64,000 nucleotides of DNA from Chitinophaga sedimenti (GCF_023156195.1 NZ_JAKUKA010000001.1:4464001-4528000); one strand, 5' to 3'. Counted from the first letter of the stretch, positions 50,208 to 59,077 are shown. A program made the numbers and translations. The notes: generated by a model not told the origin, from the sequence alone.

Positions 50208-51518
50208 TTAGATACGTTTGATATCGGCGCCTAATGCAGTCAAGCGCGCATCAATGTATTGATATCCGCGATCGATCTGGTCAATGTTGTGGATGGTGCT
50301 TTTGCCTTCGGCGCTAAGGGCGGCGATGAGCAGGGAAACACCCGCACGGATATCAGGTGATGACATGGTGATACCACGCAGTTTATGCTGGCGGCCAAGA
50401 CCAATTACCGCGGCGCGATGCGGATCGCACAGGATGATCTGTGCCCCCATGTCTATCAGTTTATCTACGAAGAACAGGCGGCTTTCGAACATTTTCTGGT
50501 GGATCATCACGCTTCCTTTTGCCTGGGTAGCTACGACCAGCACAATACTGAGCAGATCGGGCGTAAAGCCCGGCCAGGGGTGATCGGAAATAGTGAGGAT
50601 GGAACCGTCGATGAACGTCTGGATCTCGTAGGAGTCCTGCTGCGGGATATAAATATCGTCGCCACGGAATTCCATCTGAATGCCCAGTTGCTGGAACTTT
50701 TCGGGAATGATACCCAGGTTTTCGATACCTGCGTTTTTGATCGTGATTTCACTCTGGGTCATGGCGGCGAGGCCAATGAACGAGCCGATCTCGATCATAT
50801 CGGGCAACATGGCATGCTCGGTACCTTTCAGGCTGGTAACGCCTTCTATGATGAGCATGTTGGAGCCGATGCCGCTGATTTTTGCGCCCATACGGTTCAG
50901 CATTTTGGACAGCTGCTGCAGGTAAGGCTCACAGGCGGCATTATATATAGTAGTAGTACCGCTGGCCATTACCGCTGCCATCAGGATATTGGCGGTACCG
51001 GTTACAGAGGGCTCGTCCAGCAACATAAAAGTGCCTTTGAGACCGTCTGTTTCCAGGCGGAAGTAGTTATCGTCGTTATCGTATACGAATTTTACACCCA
51101 GTTTTTCGAAACCGATGATGTGCGTATCGAGACGGCGGCGGCCAATCTTATCGCCACCGGGCTTCGGAATGTACGCCCTGCCAAAGCGCGCCAGGAGCGG
51201 ACCGGCAATCATCACGGAACCACGCAGGCGGCCGGATTTCTTTTTAAACTCCGGGCTTTGCAAATAGGGTATGTCAATGTTGTCTGCCTGAAACTCGCAT
51301 TTATCGCGACTGATACGGTTAACCTTAACGCCCATGTCTCCCAGCAACTCAATCAGCAGGTTGACGTCTACAATGTCGGGGATATTACTGATAGTAACTT
51401 TTTCGGGTGTCAGCAAAACGGCGCTGATAATCTGTAATGCTTCGTTTTTAGCGCCCTGGGGAATGATCTCCCCTTTTAAGCGGTTGCCACCCCGAACTTC
51501 AAAAGCGTTGCTACTCAC
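50208..51518 (-). CDS. murA: UDP-N-acetylglucosamine 1-carboxyvinyltransferase, Asp-type active site
   Basis: First committed step of peptidoglycan synthesis: transfer of enolpyruvate from PEP to UDP-GlcNAc. 436 residues, intact, starting at a GTG codon that overlaps the DUF4290 stop (GTGA). The start IIPQGAKNEALQ carries the catalytic Lys22-Asn23-type pair (here KN at 24-25). In the active-site loop the usual Cys (Cys115 in E. coli, PGGCxIGxRP) is replaced by Asp123: KPGGDKIGRRRLDTH. Asp at this position is known in other bacteria to leave the enzyme active but insensitive to fosfomycin. Confidence 0.95.
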   Translation of the reverse strand: MSSNAFEVRGGNRLKGEIIPQGAKNEALQIISAVLLTPEKVTISNIPDIVDVNLLIELLGDMGVKVNRISRDKCEFQADNIDIPYLQSPEFKKKSGRLRGSVMIAGPLLARFGRAYIPKPGGDKIGRRRLDTHIIGFEKLGVKFVYDNDDNYFRLETDGLKGTFMLLDEPSVTGTANILMAAVMASGTTTIYNAACEPYLQQLSKMLNRMGAKISGIGSNMLIIEGVTSLKGTEHAMLPDMIEIGSFIGLAAMTQSEITIKNAGIENLGIIPEKFQQLGIQMEFRGDDIYIPQQDSYEIQTFIDGSILTISDHPWPGFTPDLLSIVLVVATQAKGSVMIHQKMFESRLFFVDKLIDMGAQIILCDPHRAAVIGLGRQHKLRGITMSSPDIRAGVSLLIAALSAEGKSTIHNIDQIDRGYQYIDARLTALGADIKRI

Positions 51519-52247
51519 TTGTTCCTATTTTTGTATTTATTGTTGTTGTTGTGTTTATTGCCCTGCTTATTTCCGCCCTGGTTATTGTTGTTGTTCGAGA
51601 ACTGCTTTGAATAGTTCTTTTACGTTTCCCGGAATTGCCGCTGTTGCTGGCAGACTGTGCCCGGAAGGCTGCCTGTTGCTCGTTGGCGCTTGCGCTGAAA
51701 TTATCGGAAGATGATTTGGAAGCGCCACCCGGATGGTATTCCAGCTGACCTTTGGATATATTATGCAACTCTGTACGGATCGCATCGTCGTGTACACTTT
51801 CTTTGTGCCAGTTGCTGTATGCCAGTTTCATGTAGTTGGCCACCGTTTGGGTAAAGCCTTCTTTCTTCTCCGGATTTTCTTCCCTGATCGCTTTGTCCAT
51901 CACCATTTCCAGGTTTTTACCGAAGTGACGGTTCCGCGGGTATTTTTAGGATAACCGAGGCGCTCCGGCTTGCGGCGCAGCGTTTCGCGGGTGGGAATAG
52001 GATAAGGCGATTCTACGTCCAATTTAAAATCGGAAATCAGGAACAGGTGGTCCCAGAGTTTATGACGAAAATCTTCTACGTTACGTAAATGAGGGTTGAG
52101 TGTACCCATCAGCTCTATCAACGCCATGGCGTTAGCCTGACGATGATCAGCGTCCTCAATGGTTAACAGGTACTGTACCATTTTCTGGATGTTGCGGCCA
52201 TACTCTTTCATAATCATATGGCTTCTGGTGGTATTATATTCCATCAC
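51515..52247 (-). CDS. DUF4290 protein (frameshifted)
   Basis: About 244 residues, a family restricted to Bacteroidota and of unknown function. The conserved N-terminal part includes YGRNIQKMVQYLLTIEDADHRQANA and WDHLFLISDFKLDVESPYP. Breaks at 51934-51935 (one G short on the coding strand, restoring GNRHFGKNLEMVMD) and at the T run 51618-51621. After the second repair the tail reads as an Asn/Lys/Gln-rich, low-complexity stretch ending NKYKNRNK. The stop overlaps the murA GTG start, so the pair is translationally coupled, hinting at a cell-envelope link. Confidence 0.85.
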
Positions 52248-52468
52248 GCACTTTTATAAATAAGTAAAATGTGTTTTGCTAATAACGGCATCCTAAACGC
52301 GTTGGAACGCAGGAGGTTTCTTTGTTCTTAGGGAGCGGAAGGCCGTAAGTGTAAGTTTAAATTGCGGTAAACCTATATACTTTGCAAACGTAACGAAAAA
52401 TACCCATAAAAACCGAAATTCCAAATTACCCGGTTGGCGAAAAGCCTTTATAGGGTTAATTTTAACAA

Positions 52469-53254
52469 ATGGAATTATCATTGAAAGGAAAAACCGCCGT
52501 GATCTGCGGCGGCTCGCAGGGCCTGGGACTGGCATCTGCAAGAGAACTGGCCTTGCTGGGCGCTAATTGCATCCTCATCAGCCGCAATGAAAACTCACTG
52601 TTGGATGCCCTGCAAACACTTGACCAAAACCAGGGACAACAACACAGTTACGCTACGGCCGATTTTACCCAACCCGAAAGCGTGCGCACGGCGATCAGCA
52701 ACATCACTTCGCAACAAGCCGTAAACATATTGGTGAACAACACCGGCGGACCGGCCGGTGGCCCCATTACAGACGCGGAACCGGAAGCATTTGCCAAAGC
52801 ATTTGCCATGCATGTGGTATGCAACCAGATTCTAGTACAGGCCGTGTTGCCCGGTATGAAAAGCAGCGGGTACGGCCGCATCATCCAGATTATATCCACT
52901 TCTGTTAAAGCACCGATCAAAGGATTGGGCGTATCCAACACCACCCGCGCGGCGGTGGCGGGCTGGTCCAAAACACTGGCGGGAGAACTGGCGCCGTTCG
53001 GGATTACGGTGAACAATGTATTGCCCGGTTCTATGACCACCGACCGGTTGTTCTCGTTGTTCGAAACGAACGCCCAACGCCGAGGGGTAGATCGATCCGT
53101 GATCGAGGCGGAATGGAAAGCAGAGATTCCTATGCAGCGCTTTGGCGATCCGGCGGAATTTGGCGCGGCAGTAGCATTTTTAGCATCGCCGGCGGCGGCC
53201 TACATTACCGGGGTTAGCCTGCCTGTAGATGGAGGTCGTATACCGAGTTTATAG
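52469..53254 (+). CDS. SDR-family protein lacking the Tyr-Lys catalytic pair
   Basis: 261 residues, intact. Rossmann start with nucleotide-binding motif ICGGSQGLGLASA, NNTGGPAGG, catalytic-type Ser in IISTSV, and the C-terminal ITGVSLPVDGGRIPSL typical of classical SDRs. Where YxxxK is expected, the sequence is SNTTR (Ser156, Arg160): both catalytic residues are replaced. Similar LSNxxR variants exist among proteins annotated as 3-oxoacyl-ACP-reductase-like, so this may be a conserved divergent subfamily. Substrate unknown. Single gene, facing the convergent dioxygenase. Confidence 0.85.
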   Translation: MELSLKGKTAVICGGSQGLGLASARELALLGANCILISRNENSLLDALQTLDQNQGQQHSYATADFTQPESVRTAISNITSQQAVNILVNNTGGPAGGPITDAEPEAFAKAFAMHVVCNQILVQAVLPGMKSSGYGRIIQIISTSVKAPIKGLGVSNTTRAAVAGWSKTLAGELAPFGITVNNVLPGSMTTDRLFSLFETNAQRRGVDRSVIEAEWKAEIPMQRFGDPAEFGAAVAFLASPAAAYITGVSLPVDGGRIPSL

Positions 53255-53307
53255 GATATGCACCGGATACAAGGCAAATATCCCACCAGTATAGGGGCAG
53301 GTAAGGC

Positions 53308-53351
53308 GTACTTAATGCGGACTTGAGGTGGACTTAATGCGGACTTGCCAC
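53308..53351. repeat. Second 11-bp phased repeat array
   Basis: Four 11-bp units start at 53308, 53319, 53330 and 53341. Each begins with GTACTT or GGACTT and is followed by five variable bases (AATGC, GAGGT, AATGC, GCCAC). The period is the same as in the array at 8914-9020 but the core sequence differs. It lies downstream of the SDR gene in a gene-free stretch. Confidence 0.75.
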
Positions 53352-53510
53352 TCATATCGTACTGGCAGTCAATTAGTTACCGATATCCCACATGATAAAA
53401 TACGTTGATTATCAATACCTTGGATGCTTTTGCAGTACATGACACGGCCGTTGGCTGATGTTAATTTAACCATCATAGAAGGGCACCGTACACTGAGCGA
53501 CGAAATTAGA

Positions 53511-53537
53511 AAGGCGGCCTTAACCCGGGCCGCCCTT
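53511..53537 (-). terminator. Terminator of the tryptophan dioxygenase gene
   Basis: AAGGCGGCC (53511-53519) pairs with GGCCGCCCTT (53528-53537) with a one-base bulge; T-rich flanks are present on both sides. Located about 40 bp past the dioxygenase stop. Confidence 0.75.
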
Positions 53538-53575
53538 TTTAATACATTCATTTTGATGGTTGGTAATGCTGATCG

Positions 53576-54500
53576 TTATATGTCTACCATTTTGCCCCAA
53601 TTGGCGATTTCTTCTTCTGTCCATACGTCCGGGAAAAACACGATGCGCTTGTTTTTGGGAGGCAGGTACTGTTGCCAGTTAGTGCCGCCTGTAGCCGCGA
53701 TTTCCTTTGGTTCTTTGTGCAGGTAGCGCACGGCGGATTTGTAGTGCATGAGTGGCCAGCGCACGTTGATGTTGAGATCGTATTCCTTTACCAGCGGCGC
53801 CAGGCGCCCGGGCATCGGCGGGTAATGAATAATACCGGTCGGCCACAGTGCGGCCTTTGTACTCGGTGGCCAGTTTCAGGAACTGGTCCATATACTTGCG
53901 TTCGAACTGGCGGAGGGTGAGTGTTTTTTTACCGGTAGCCAGCTCGGTAGCACCGCCACGCCAGTAAATTTTGTCGAGCACCGAGGGCAGATCGTCTGCC
54001 ACCAGGCCTTCGCGATGCGGTTCGTACACCAGTTGCTTCAGCGGCGCGGAAGTAATTTCGATCATGCGGAACTGCCCGCTCTGGAAGCCACTTGCGGGCA
54101 AGAGGGCCATGCGGAACTGCAGGAACTGATCTTTGTCCATGCCATCGACCATGATCTCGAATGAACGGATGAGGTTGCGGAAGTAGTTATTCACGCGCCT
54201 GATCTGTGTTTCGAAGGTTTTCTCATCGGTGCTTTCGGTAGTACAAACCTGTGCAATGGCCTGCAGGCTGAGCTTAAAGTAAAGCTCGGTGATCTGGTGG
54301 TAAATAATAAAGATGTTTTCGTCCGGTATCGGTGTACGCGGATGTTGCAGATTCAGCAGCACATCGAGGCCGATGTAATCCCAGTAAGTGAGGTAATCTG
54401 CATACAGCAGCCCATCAAGGTAGGATGATAAATCCTGGCCCATGGCGGCATACTTTTCTTCGAGAAGTTTGATCTTCTCTGCAATTTCTGTTGTAACCAT
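53576..54500 (-). CDS. Tryptophan 2,3-dioxygenase (frameshifted)
   Basis: Heme enzyme that opens the indole ring of tryptophan to N-formylkynurenine. About 308 residues from the start at 54500 (MVTTEIAEKIKLLEEKY). Family segments: IIYHQITELYFKLSLQ, FRMALLPASGFQSGQFRMIE, and the C-terminal ATGGTNWQQYLPP that corresponds to the GTGGS-type loop. One base too many in the C run 53807-53809 splits the C-terminal 80 residues. It follows the Lrp/AsnC gene on the same strand, which may regulate it in response to an amino acid. Confidence 0.9.
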
Positions 54501-54581
54501 GCGGCAAGAATAAGCAATTACCCTACATTTACCAGTGGCCTTGCCACCGGTAAAATTCAGTTCCATAACGGGTAATCAGGG

Positions 54582-55049
54582 TTATTCTACAACGTTGATC
54601 GTACGGGTAAAGCTTTCTTCGAGGGAGATGAAAGTTTCGGTGCGTTCGATGCCTTTAATTTTCTGCAATTCGTCGTGCAGTACATGGCGAAGTCCGGAGA
54701 TGTCTTTACAGATAATTTCCGCGAACATGGAATAGCTGCCGGTGGTGTAGTTCAGTCGTACGATTTCGGGGATTTTGCGCAATTCTTTGGCCACGGAGTC
54801 ATACAAAGAGCTTTTTTCAAGGAAAATTCCAATAAAAGCGATGACATCGTAGCCAATCATTTTTAAATCTACGTGTAATTTAGTACCTTTAACTATACCC
54901 AGCTCTTGCAGTTTCTTCATCCTCACGTGGATAGTGCCTCCGGAAACGAACAGTTTCTTCCCCAGGTCAGCATAGGAGATTTCAGCGTTGTACATCATCT
55001 CGCTGATAATCTGTAAATCCAGTTTGTCAATATTCAAATTGTGGCTCAT
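54582..55049 (-). CDS. Lrp/AsnC-family transcriptional regulator
   Basis: 155 residues, intact. N-terminal winged helix-turn-helix (LDLQIISEMMYNAEISYADLGKKLFVSGGTIHVRMKKLQELG) and C-terminal RAM ligand-binding domain (about 70-150). Such regulators sense amino acids. It is the first gene of a unit with tryptophan 2,3-dioxygenase, 81 bp downstream, and is transcribed away from the structured RNA unit at 55.2 kb; the shared upstream region could carry control sites for both. Confidence 0.92.
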   Translation of the reverse strand: MSHNLNIDKLDLQIISEMMYNAEISYADLGKKLFVSGGTIHVRMKKLQELGIVKGTKLHVDLKMIGYDVIAFIGIFLEKSSLYDSVAKELRKIPEIVRLNYTTGSYSMFAEIICKDISGLRHVLHDELQKIKGIERTETFISLEESFTRTINVVE

Positions 55050-55133
55050 TTTGACAACTTGTTTTTGAATGTTTTAAAACTCTCTGCAAATATTTAAAAA
55101 ATTTCGAAATTTCCAAAATTATTCTTGAAAAAT

Positions 55134-55164
55134 TTGCAAAAAAGATACCCTGTCTTTAGATTTG
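55134..55164 (+). promoter_or_regulatory. Promoter of the structured RNA
   Basis: TTG at 55134-55136 and TAGATTTG at 55157-55164 with a 20-bp spacer fit the Bacteroidota promoter. TTTGCATC at 55161-55168 is exactly complementary to GATGCAAA at 55188-55195, so an operator or a 5' hairpin overlaps the start region. Confidence 0.65.
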
Positions 55165-55219
55165 CATCATATTACTACGGTAAAAGAGATGCAAAAGGCA
55201 TTTCCCTTGTGGTAAATTT

Positions 55220-55361
55220 TGTGGGATGATGAAATTGGCAGACATGCCCTCTTGTCTCGGGGGTGAGGATCACGGAATAAACACAGCATAATGGGTTGAC
55301 CACTAATCTTATTTGTGCTGCGGCTAACTGCCTCGTGGAGGTTCGACTCCTTCTCCTACAG
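55220..55361 (+). ncRNA. Leucine-tRNA-like RNA with a giant variable arm
   Basis: Acceptor strands TGTGGGA (55220-55226) and TCCTACA (55354-55360) pair with one G-T; discriminator G, no encoded CCA. D-arm ATG-AAATTGGCAGA-CAT is of the Leu type. Anticodon arm CCCTC-TTGTCTC-GGGGG has a 7-nt loop with U33, apparent anticodon GUC and an abnormal U37. T-arm GGAGG-TTCGACT-CCTTC is normal. Between them the variable region is about 70 nt, closed by GAGG/CCTC, where a Leu tRNA has 11-15 nt; total 142 nt instead of about 87. It has its own promoter and terminator. The scaffold says tRNA-Leu, the loop says Asp, and position 37 argues against decoding, so I call it tRNA-like. Confidence 0.65.
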
Positions 55362-55380
55362 CTTAATTGAAATTGTTATG

Positions 55381-55415
55381 AAAGCGCCCGGAATCAAACA
55401 TGGGCGCTTTTTTTT
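55381..55415 (+). terminator. Terminator of the structured RNA
   Basis: AAAGCGCCC (55381-55389) and GGGCGCTTT (55402-55410) form a perfect 9-bp stem continuing into a T tract. It defines a transcript of roughly 245 nt from the promoter at 55134-55164. Confidence 0.93.
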
Positions 55416-55496
55416 GTGTGTGTCTGAAAATGAAAACCGACTTAGCGTAGAGCAGACACAACAACCTTTACTATTTTATCCAACCAAATAATTAAA

Positions 55497-55519
55497 ACGC
55501 CCGGGAATGTCCCGGGCGT
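55497..55519 (-). terminator. Terminator of the membrane protein gene
   Basis: ACGCCCGGGA (55497-55506) and TCCCGGGCGT (55510-55519) are perfectly complementary with a 3-nt loop; on the minus strand TTTTAATT follows. It lies 25 bp past the stop at 55544. Confidence 0.85.
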
Positions 55520-55543
55520 AGTTGTTTTATAAGGTATGGCTGC

Positions 55544-57128
55544 TTACTGTGTTAGCTTGCCTATGTATTTCAGTTCGTATATCTTGCCCAATCCATCGTC
55601 TTCGGGGTTCATCAGCACCAGGTGATCTTTGTATTTCTCCACGAACACCGCCGTTTTCTCATACGTTTCCGGATCCCTGAACTTTACCACATCGTCGCGG
55701 TGGATCATGTCTTCGGCAATGTATACATGCTTTCCCGCAGCAATGGTGCGCTCCGCTTCCTCCATACAACGGTCAAACGCCTGTTCCGGGGAGCAAATGC
55801 TGGCAGGACTTTCATACACAATGTAGGCGAGCATGCTGCCCGAGCCCAGCGACAGTACCAGTCGCCCGGCTGCGCATGCTGCTTCAGCCATTCGGCGCGG
55901 TTAACGATGTAGTCGCTATTTTCCGAACGGATGAGCAGATAACCGCCGATCAGGTTATGAAAAGCGAGTACGCCTACCGTAAGCCAGGGCAGGAAGGTCA
56001 GTTTTTATTGAATAAGGGCGCTACCAGCGCGGAATTGAACAGGAGTACAATCGGAACGAGCAACATCGTCCACGGTTCGGGCGAGTTAGGATCGAGGTAG
56101 AGTAATACAAGGCCGTACACGGCCATCCAGGCGACGAGCAGCCAGTTTTCCGAACGGAAATCTTTGCGGCTGGCATGGCGGACACCTTTGATCACGAGCC
56201 AGAGTACCAGCGCGCCGGTGAGCACCAGCGTGGCGCAGGCCACGTAATTGAGTACGCCGTTCATATTGGCCGCGTACACCTCCTCCACGATCATATTGGC
56301 CGGGAAGCGCGCGCGGATGAAGGTCTCAACGGTATCGATGCCGTACAGGAAACCGGTGGACACCACATTACTAATTAATACAAACACGGTTACGAAGATG
56401 GAGCCGTACGACTGCGAAGCCCCATCCATCAGGAAAGCCACGAAGGTTTGCTGCGGCGTAAGGAGCTGATAAGTAATATAATAACCGCCAATCACCACTA
56501 CAACACCAGCGATGCCATATATAAAGGCGGCGATCCAATGTCTTCTTAGAAAGAAAGCAAAAGGAAAACAGAAGAACAGCGGGATGGCATTCGGTTTGTA
56601 CACCAACACCCCGATACCGGCAATGGCACCTGCGAGCACCGCAAGGAACAGGGGGCTGATCTTTCTTTCTGATAAAATAAGATATAGCACCCCGATGCAG
56701 AACACGTTGGAAATGGCATACACCTCGGCTTCCACCGAGTAACGCCAGTAGCCGTACGCGAACAACAATAACGCACAGCCACAAAGGGCGGCACCGCGAC
56801 CGAGCTTTAACACCCGCTCCCGGAAGCGGTAACAGAGCAAAAGGGTTAGGGCGCTACAGGCGGCGCTGAGCGCACACATGATCCAGTAAGGATCCGCCAG
56901 TTCGCCGGTAAGCTGCCATACCAGTTTGGCCAGGGGCAGAAAGAACAGGTAGCGCGGCTGGAACAGGTGAGCATAACCGGAGCTGCGTACCAGGTATGCA
57001 TAGTGAAAACCGTCATCGGCCTCACTGCGGTTGCCTGGAAAGCTGAGGATGAAGAATAACGTTAATGCGACGAACGCAATGCTGCCATAGACAAGGGATG
57101 ATCTGTTGGGGTTCGTTTTTGCTATCAT
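55544..57128 (-). CDS. Polytopic membrane protein, possible GT-C glycosyltransferase (frameshifted)
   Basis: About 528 residues. The first 375 residues contain ten or more transmembrane helices; an early loop reads SEADDGFHYAYLVRSSGYAHLFQPRYL, reminiscent of the Asp-containing first loop of GT-C enzymes. The C-terminal 120 residues are soluble (VLSLGSGSMLAYIVYES onward). Breaks at the T run 56002-56006 and near 55862 are each repaired by one base. I cannot assign a substrate; it could also be a non-enzymatic membrane protein. It is divergent from trmB. Confidence 0.65.
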
Positions 57129-57231
57129 AAATATGTTTTGTCACATGATTTGCTGCCTAAAATTAAGACCCTGTTTTTAAAAAAGGAAACGAAAGAGGAG
57201 CAACGCGGGCTTTTGCTTACTTTTGCAGGGC

Positions 57232-57937
57232 ATGGGACAAAAAAATTACAACGTTTCGCAGATATAGAAACTTTCCCGAACGTGCTGATCTACCCGGAAG
57301 GCATGCAGGGAAAATGGAAAGAACATTTTGGCAACGACCAGCCTATTACGCTGGAACTGGCTTGCGGTAAAGGCGATTATGCATTGGGGCTGGGCCGCAT
57401 GTTCCCGGAGCGTAATTTCATTGGGGTTGATTTGAAAGGCAACCGCATTTGGAGGGGCGCTAAAACTGCGCTGGACGAACAACTGGCTAACGTAGGCTTT
57501 TTGCGTACGCAGATCGATCATCTGCAGAATTATTTTGCAGCCGGCGAAGTAGCCGAGATATGGATCACTTTTCCGGATCCGTTCCTGCGGGCGTCCAAAG
57601 CAAAAAAGCGGCTGACGCATCCGAAGTTTCGGCTATTTACCAGCCGTTACTGCAACCGGGCGCCACCATCAACCTAAAAACAGACTCGGCAGAACTTTAT
57701 AATTTCACTAAAATAGTCATTGACGCAGTGGGGTGCGGACTGCAGGAAGATGTGGCGGATGTATACGCAAATCCGCATAGCATTCCGCCGGTGCTTAAAA
57801 TACAGACCTTTTATGAAGGTATGCACCTGGCCGACCGTCGCACGATCCGCTACCTCAGGTTTACCCTGCCGGAGCAACCTATTGACTGGCGCGCTATAAA
57901 CCTGCCCGATGAAAACACAGCTGATAGAGAACATTGA
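57232..57937 (+). CDS. trmB: tRNA (guanine-N7)-methyltransferase (frameshifted)
   Basis: SAM-dependent methylation of G46 in tRNA. SAM motif LELACGKGDYALGLGRMFP, FIGVDLKGNRIWRGAKTA, and WITFPDPFLRASKAKKRLTHPKF are diagnostic. I set the start at 57232 (MGQKKLQRFADIETFPNV), reached by adding one A to the run 57239-57245; the frame also runs open back to 57138, but that leader has no family similarity. A second break at 57627-57629 needs one T. Repaired length is about 236 residues. The last 29 bp overlap the next gene. Confidence 0.92.
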
Positions 57938-58970
57938 TTTCTATTACAACGAGCAGGGATTAATGGTGCTGACCGAAAAATTCCACCTCGACAGAGGCCG
58001 GTGTTGCGGAAACGGCTGCAAACATTGTCCGTACGATTATGAAAACGTACCCGAACCAAAAAAGCCAGGCTCCTCGCCCAGCGCGACGAAGAGCAAACGA
58101 AGCCCTGAAGAGGTGAAGGAACCGCCTTCCTTTTACGAGAAGGTGTATGCCATCGTGCGAAAGATTCCCAAAGGCCGGGCCACTACATATGGCGCCATCG
58201 CCGAAGCATCCGGCATCCGTCTTTCTGCCCGCATGGTTGGCTGGGCGATGGGCAGCGCGGGCCGTGTAAAACCGACCGTTCCCGCCCACCGCGTGGTAAA
58301 CCGGAACGGGATGCTCAGCGGCAAACAAGCATTTGAAACACCCACGATGATGCAGGAGTTATTAGAAAGTGAAGGCATCATTGTGAAGAACGATACGATA
58401 CAGGACTTTAAAAACATTTTCTGGGATCCCGGAGGTAATAAACCACCGGCCGCTGTAAAGCCACCCCGGAAAGGCACTACGACACAACAGACAACAACAG
58501 TGAAAAAAGCAAAAAACAGTAACAGCATGTCCGTACTCAAACTGAAACTTGACCAGGACCAGTTGGTGGAAGACTTTTTCGATGAGACCTTTCTCGTTGG
58601 CATCGCCTCCTCTGCACGAGACTACCAGTTGTGCTGGCAGCTGAACCGCCAGCTGCACTTCGATTTCCGCGTGAACAACTCATTAGAAATTAAACTCACC
58701 AAAGGTCCCCGCTCTTTCTATTTTCCTGTTTTCGATTTCATGGAGCCTACCAAAACCGTGGAACACTACCTTTATAACAATCATTGTAAAGGAGAATTCC
58801 TGTTGCCGGAGCTCAAACACATCCATTACATCTGGTTGATCAAAGGCAATTATTATCAGCAGGATGACATTAAAAAATTAATCGAGTTGCTGCGCTATGT
58901 AGAGATGGTACAATTAGTATCTTTATTAGACGCAAGAGATATTAAGAATAAGATGAATTTAATTTTTTGA
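57909..58970 (+). CDS. DUF5522 - alkyltransferase-like (ATL) - IPExxxVDY reading frame
   Basis: One open frame of 353 residues holds three units. Residues 1-50: DUF5522, a small Cys cluster CCGNGCKHCPYDYENV. Residues 74-175: an MGMT/Ogt-fold domain with the active-site Cys replaced by Ala (PAHRVV, Ala126), i.e. an ATL protein that binds O6-alkylguanine and recruits repair without transferring the alkyl group. Residues 207-353: an IPExxxVDY-family domain (LPELKHIHYIWLIKG) that usually stands alone. A low-complexity Thr/Lys/Gln linker precedes Met207 (58527), a good independent start. Given the error rate here, a missing base near 58436 may have erased the ATL stop. Confidence 0.75.
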   Translation: MKTQLIENIDFYYNEQGLMVLTEKFHLDRGRCCGNGCKHCPYDYENVPEPKKPGSSPSATKSKRSPEEVKEPPSFYEKVYAIVRKIPKGRATTYGAIAEASGIRLSARMVGWAMGSAGRVKPTVPAHRVVNRNGMLSGKQAFETPTMMQELLESEGIIVKNDTIQDFKNIFWDPGGNKPPAAVKPPRKGTTTQQTTTVKKAKNSNSMSVLKLKLDQDQLVEDFFDETFLVGIASSARDYQLCWQLNRQLHFDFRVNNSLEIKLTKGPRSFYFPVFDFMEPTKTVEHYLYNNHCKGEFLLPELKHIHYIWLIKGNYYQQDDIKKLIELLRYVEMVQLVSLLDARDIKNKMNLIF

Positions 58971-59077
58971 TGAATACTTTTCGCCGTTAGCGTTTTTCGA
59001 ATGTTCAGGATTGCCTGTAAGCCGTACGTTTTAGTAATGAACCCCGGAATCTATCTAAATCCTAAATCATTTTTACT
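58971..59077. other. Intergenic gap before the pterin dehydratase
   Basis: No gene or clear hairpin seen in these 107 bp; presumably holds the promoter of the following three- to four-gene unit. Confidence 0.3.

Larger units (their letters stand above)
53255..53575. other. Gene-free interval between convergent genes
   Basis: Holds the 11-bp array at 53308-53351 and the terminator at 53511-53537. I see no coding frame that resembles a protein family. Confidence 0.45.

Noticed and set aside
50385..51437. 350-codon + strand frame opposite murA
   Set aside because: Antisense of an intact murA; composition of the translation is typical of a shadow frame.
55220..55361. Simple call of tRNA-Asp(GUC) from the loop triplet
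   Set aside because: D-arm and junctions are leucine-type, the variable region is five times too long and nucleotide 37 is U, so an ordinary Asp tRNA is not supported.
55220..55361. tmRNA or RNase P RNA
   Set aside because: The 5' end lacks the tmRNA GGGGxUGA start, a full anticodon arm is present, and the unit is far too short; no RNase P core motifs are seen.
57138..57231. N-terminal extension of trmB from 57138
   Set aside because: The leader has no family similarity; the conserved start MGQKKLQRF follows one homopolymer repair.
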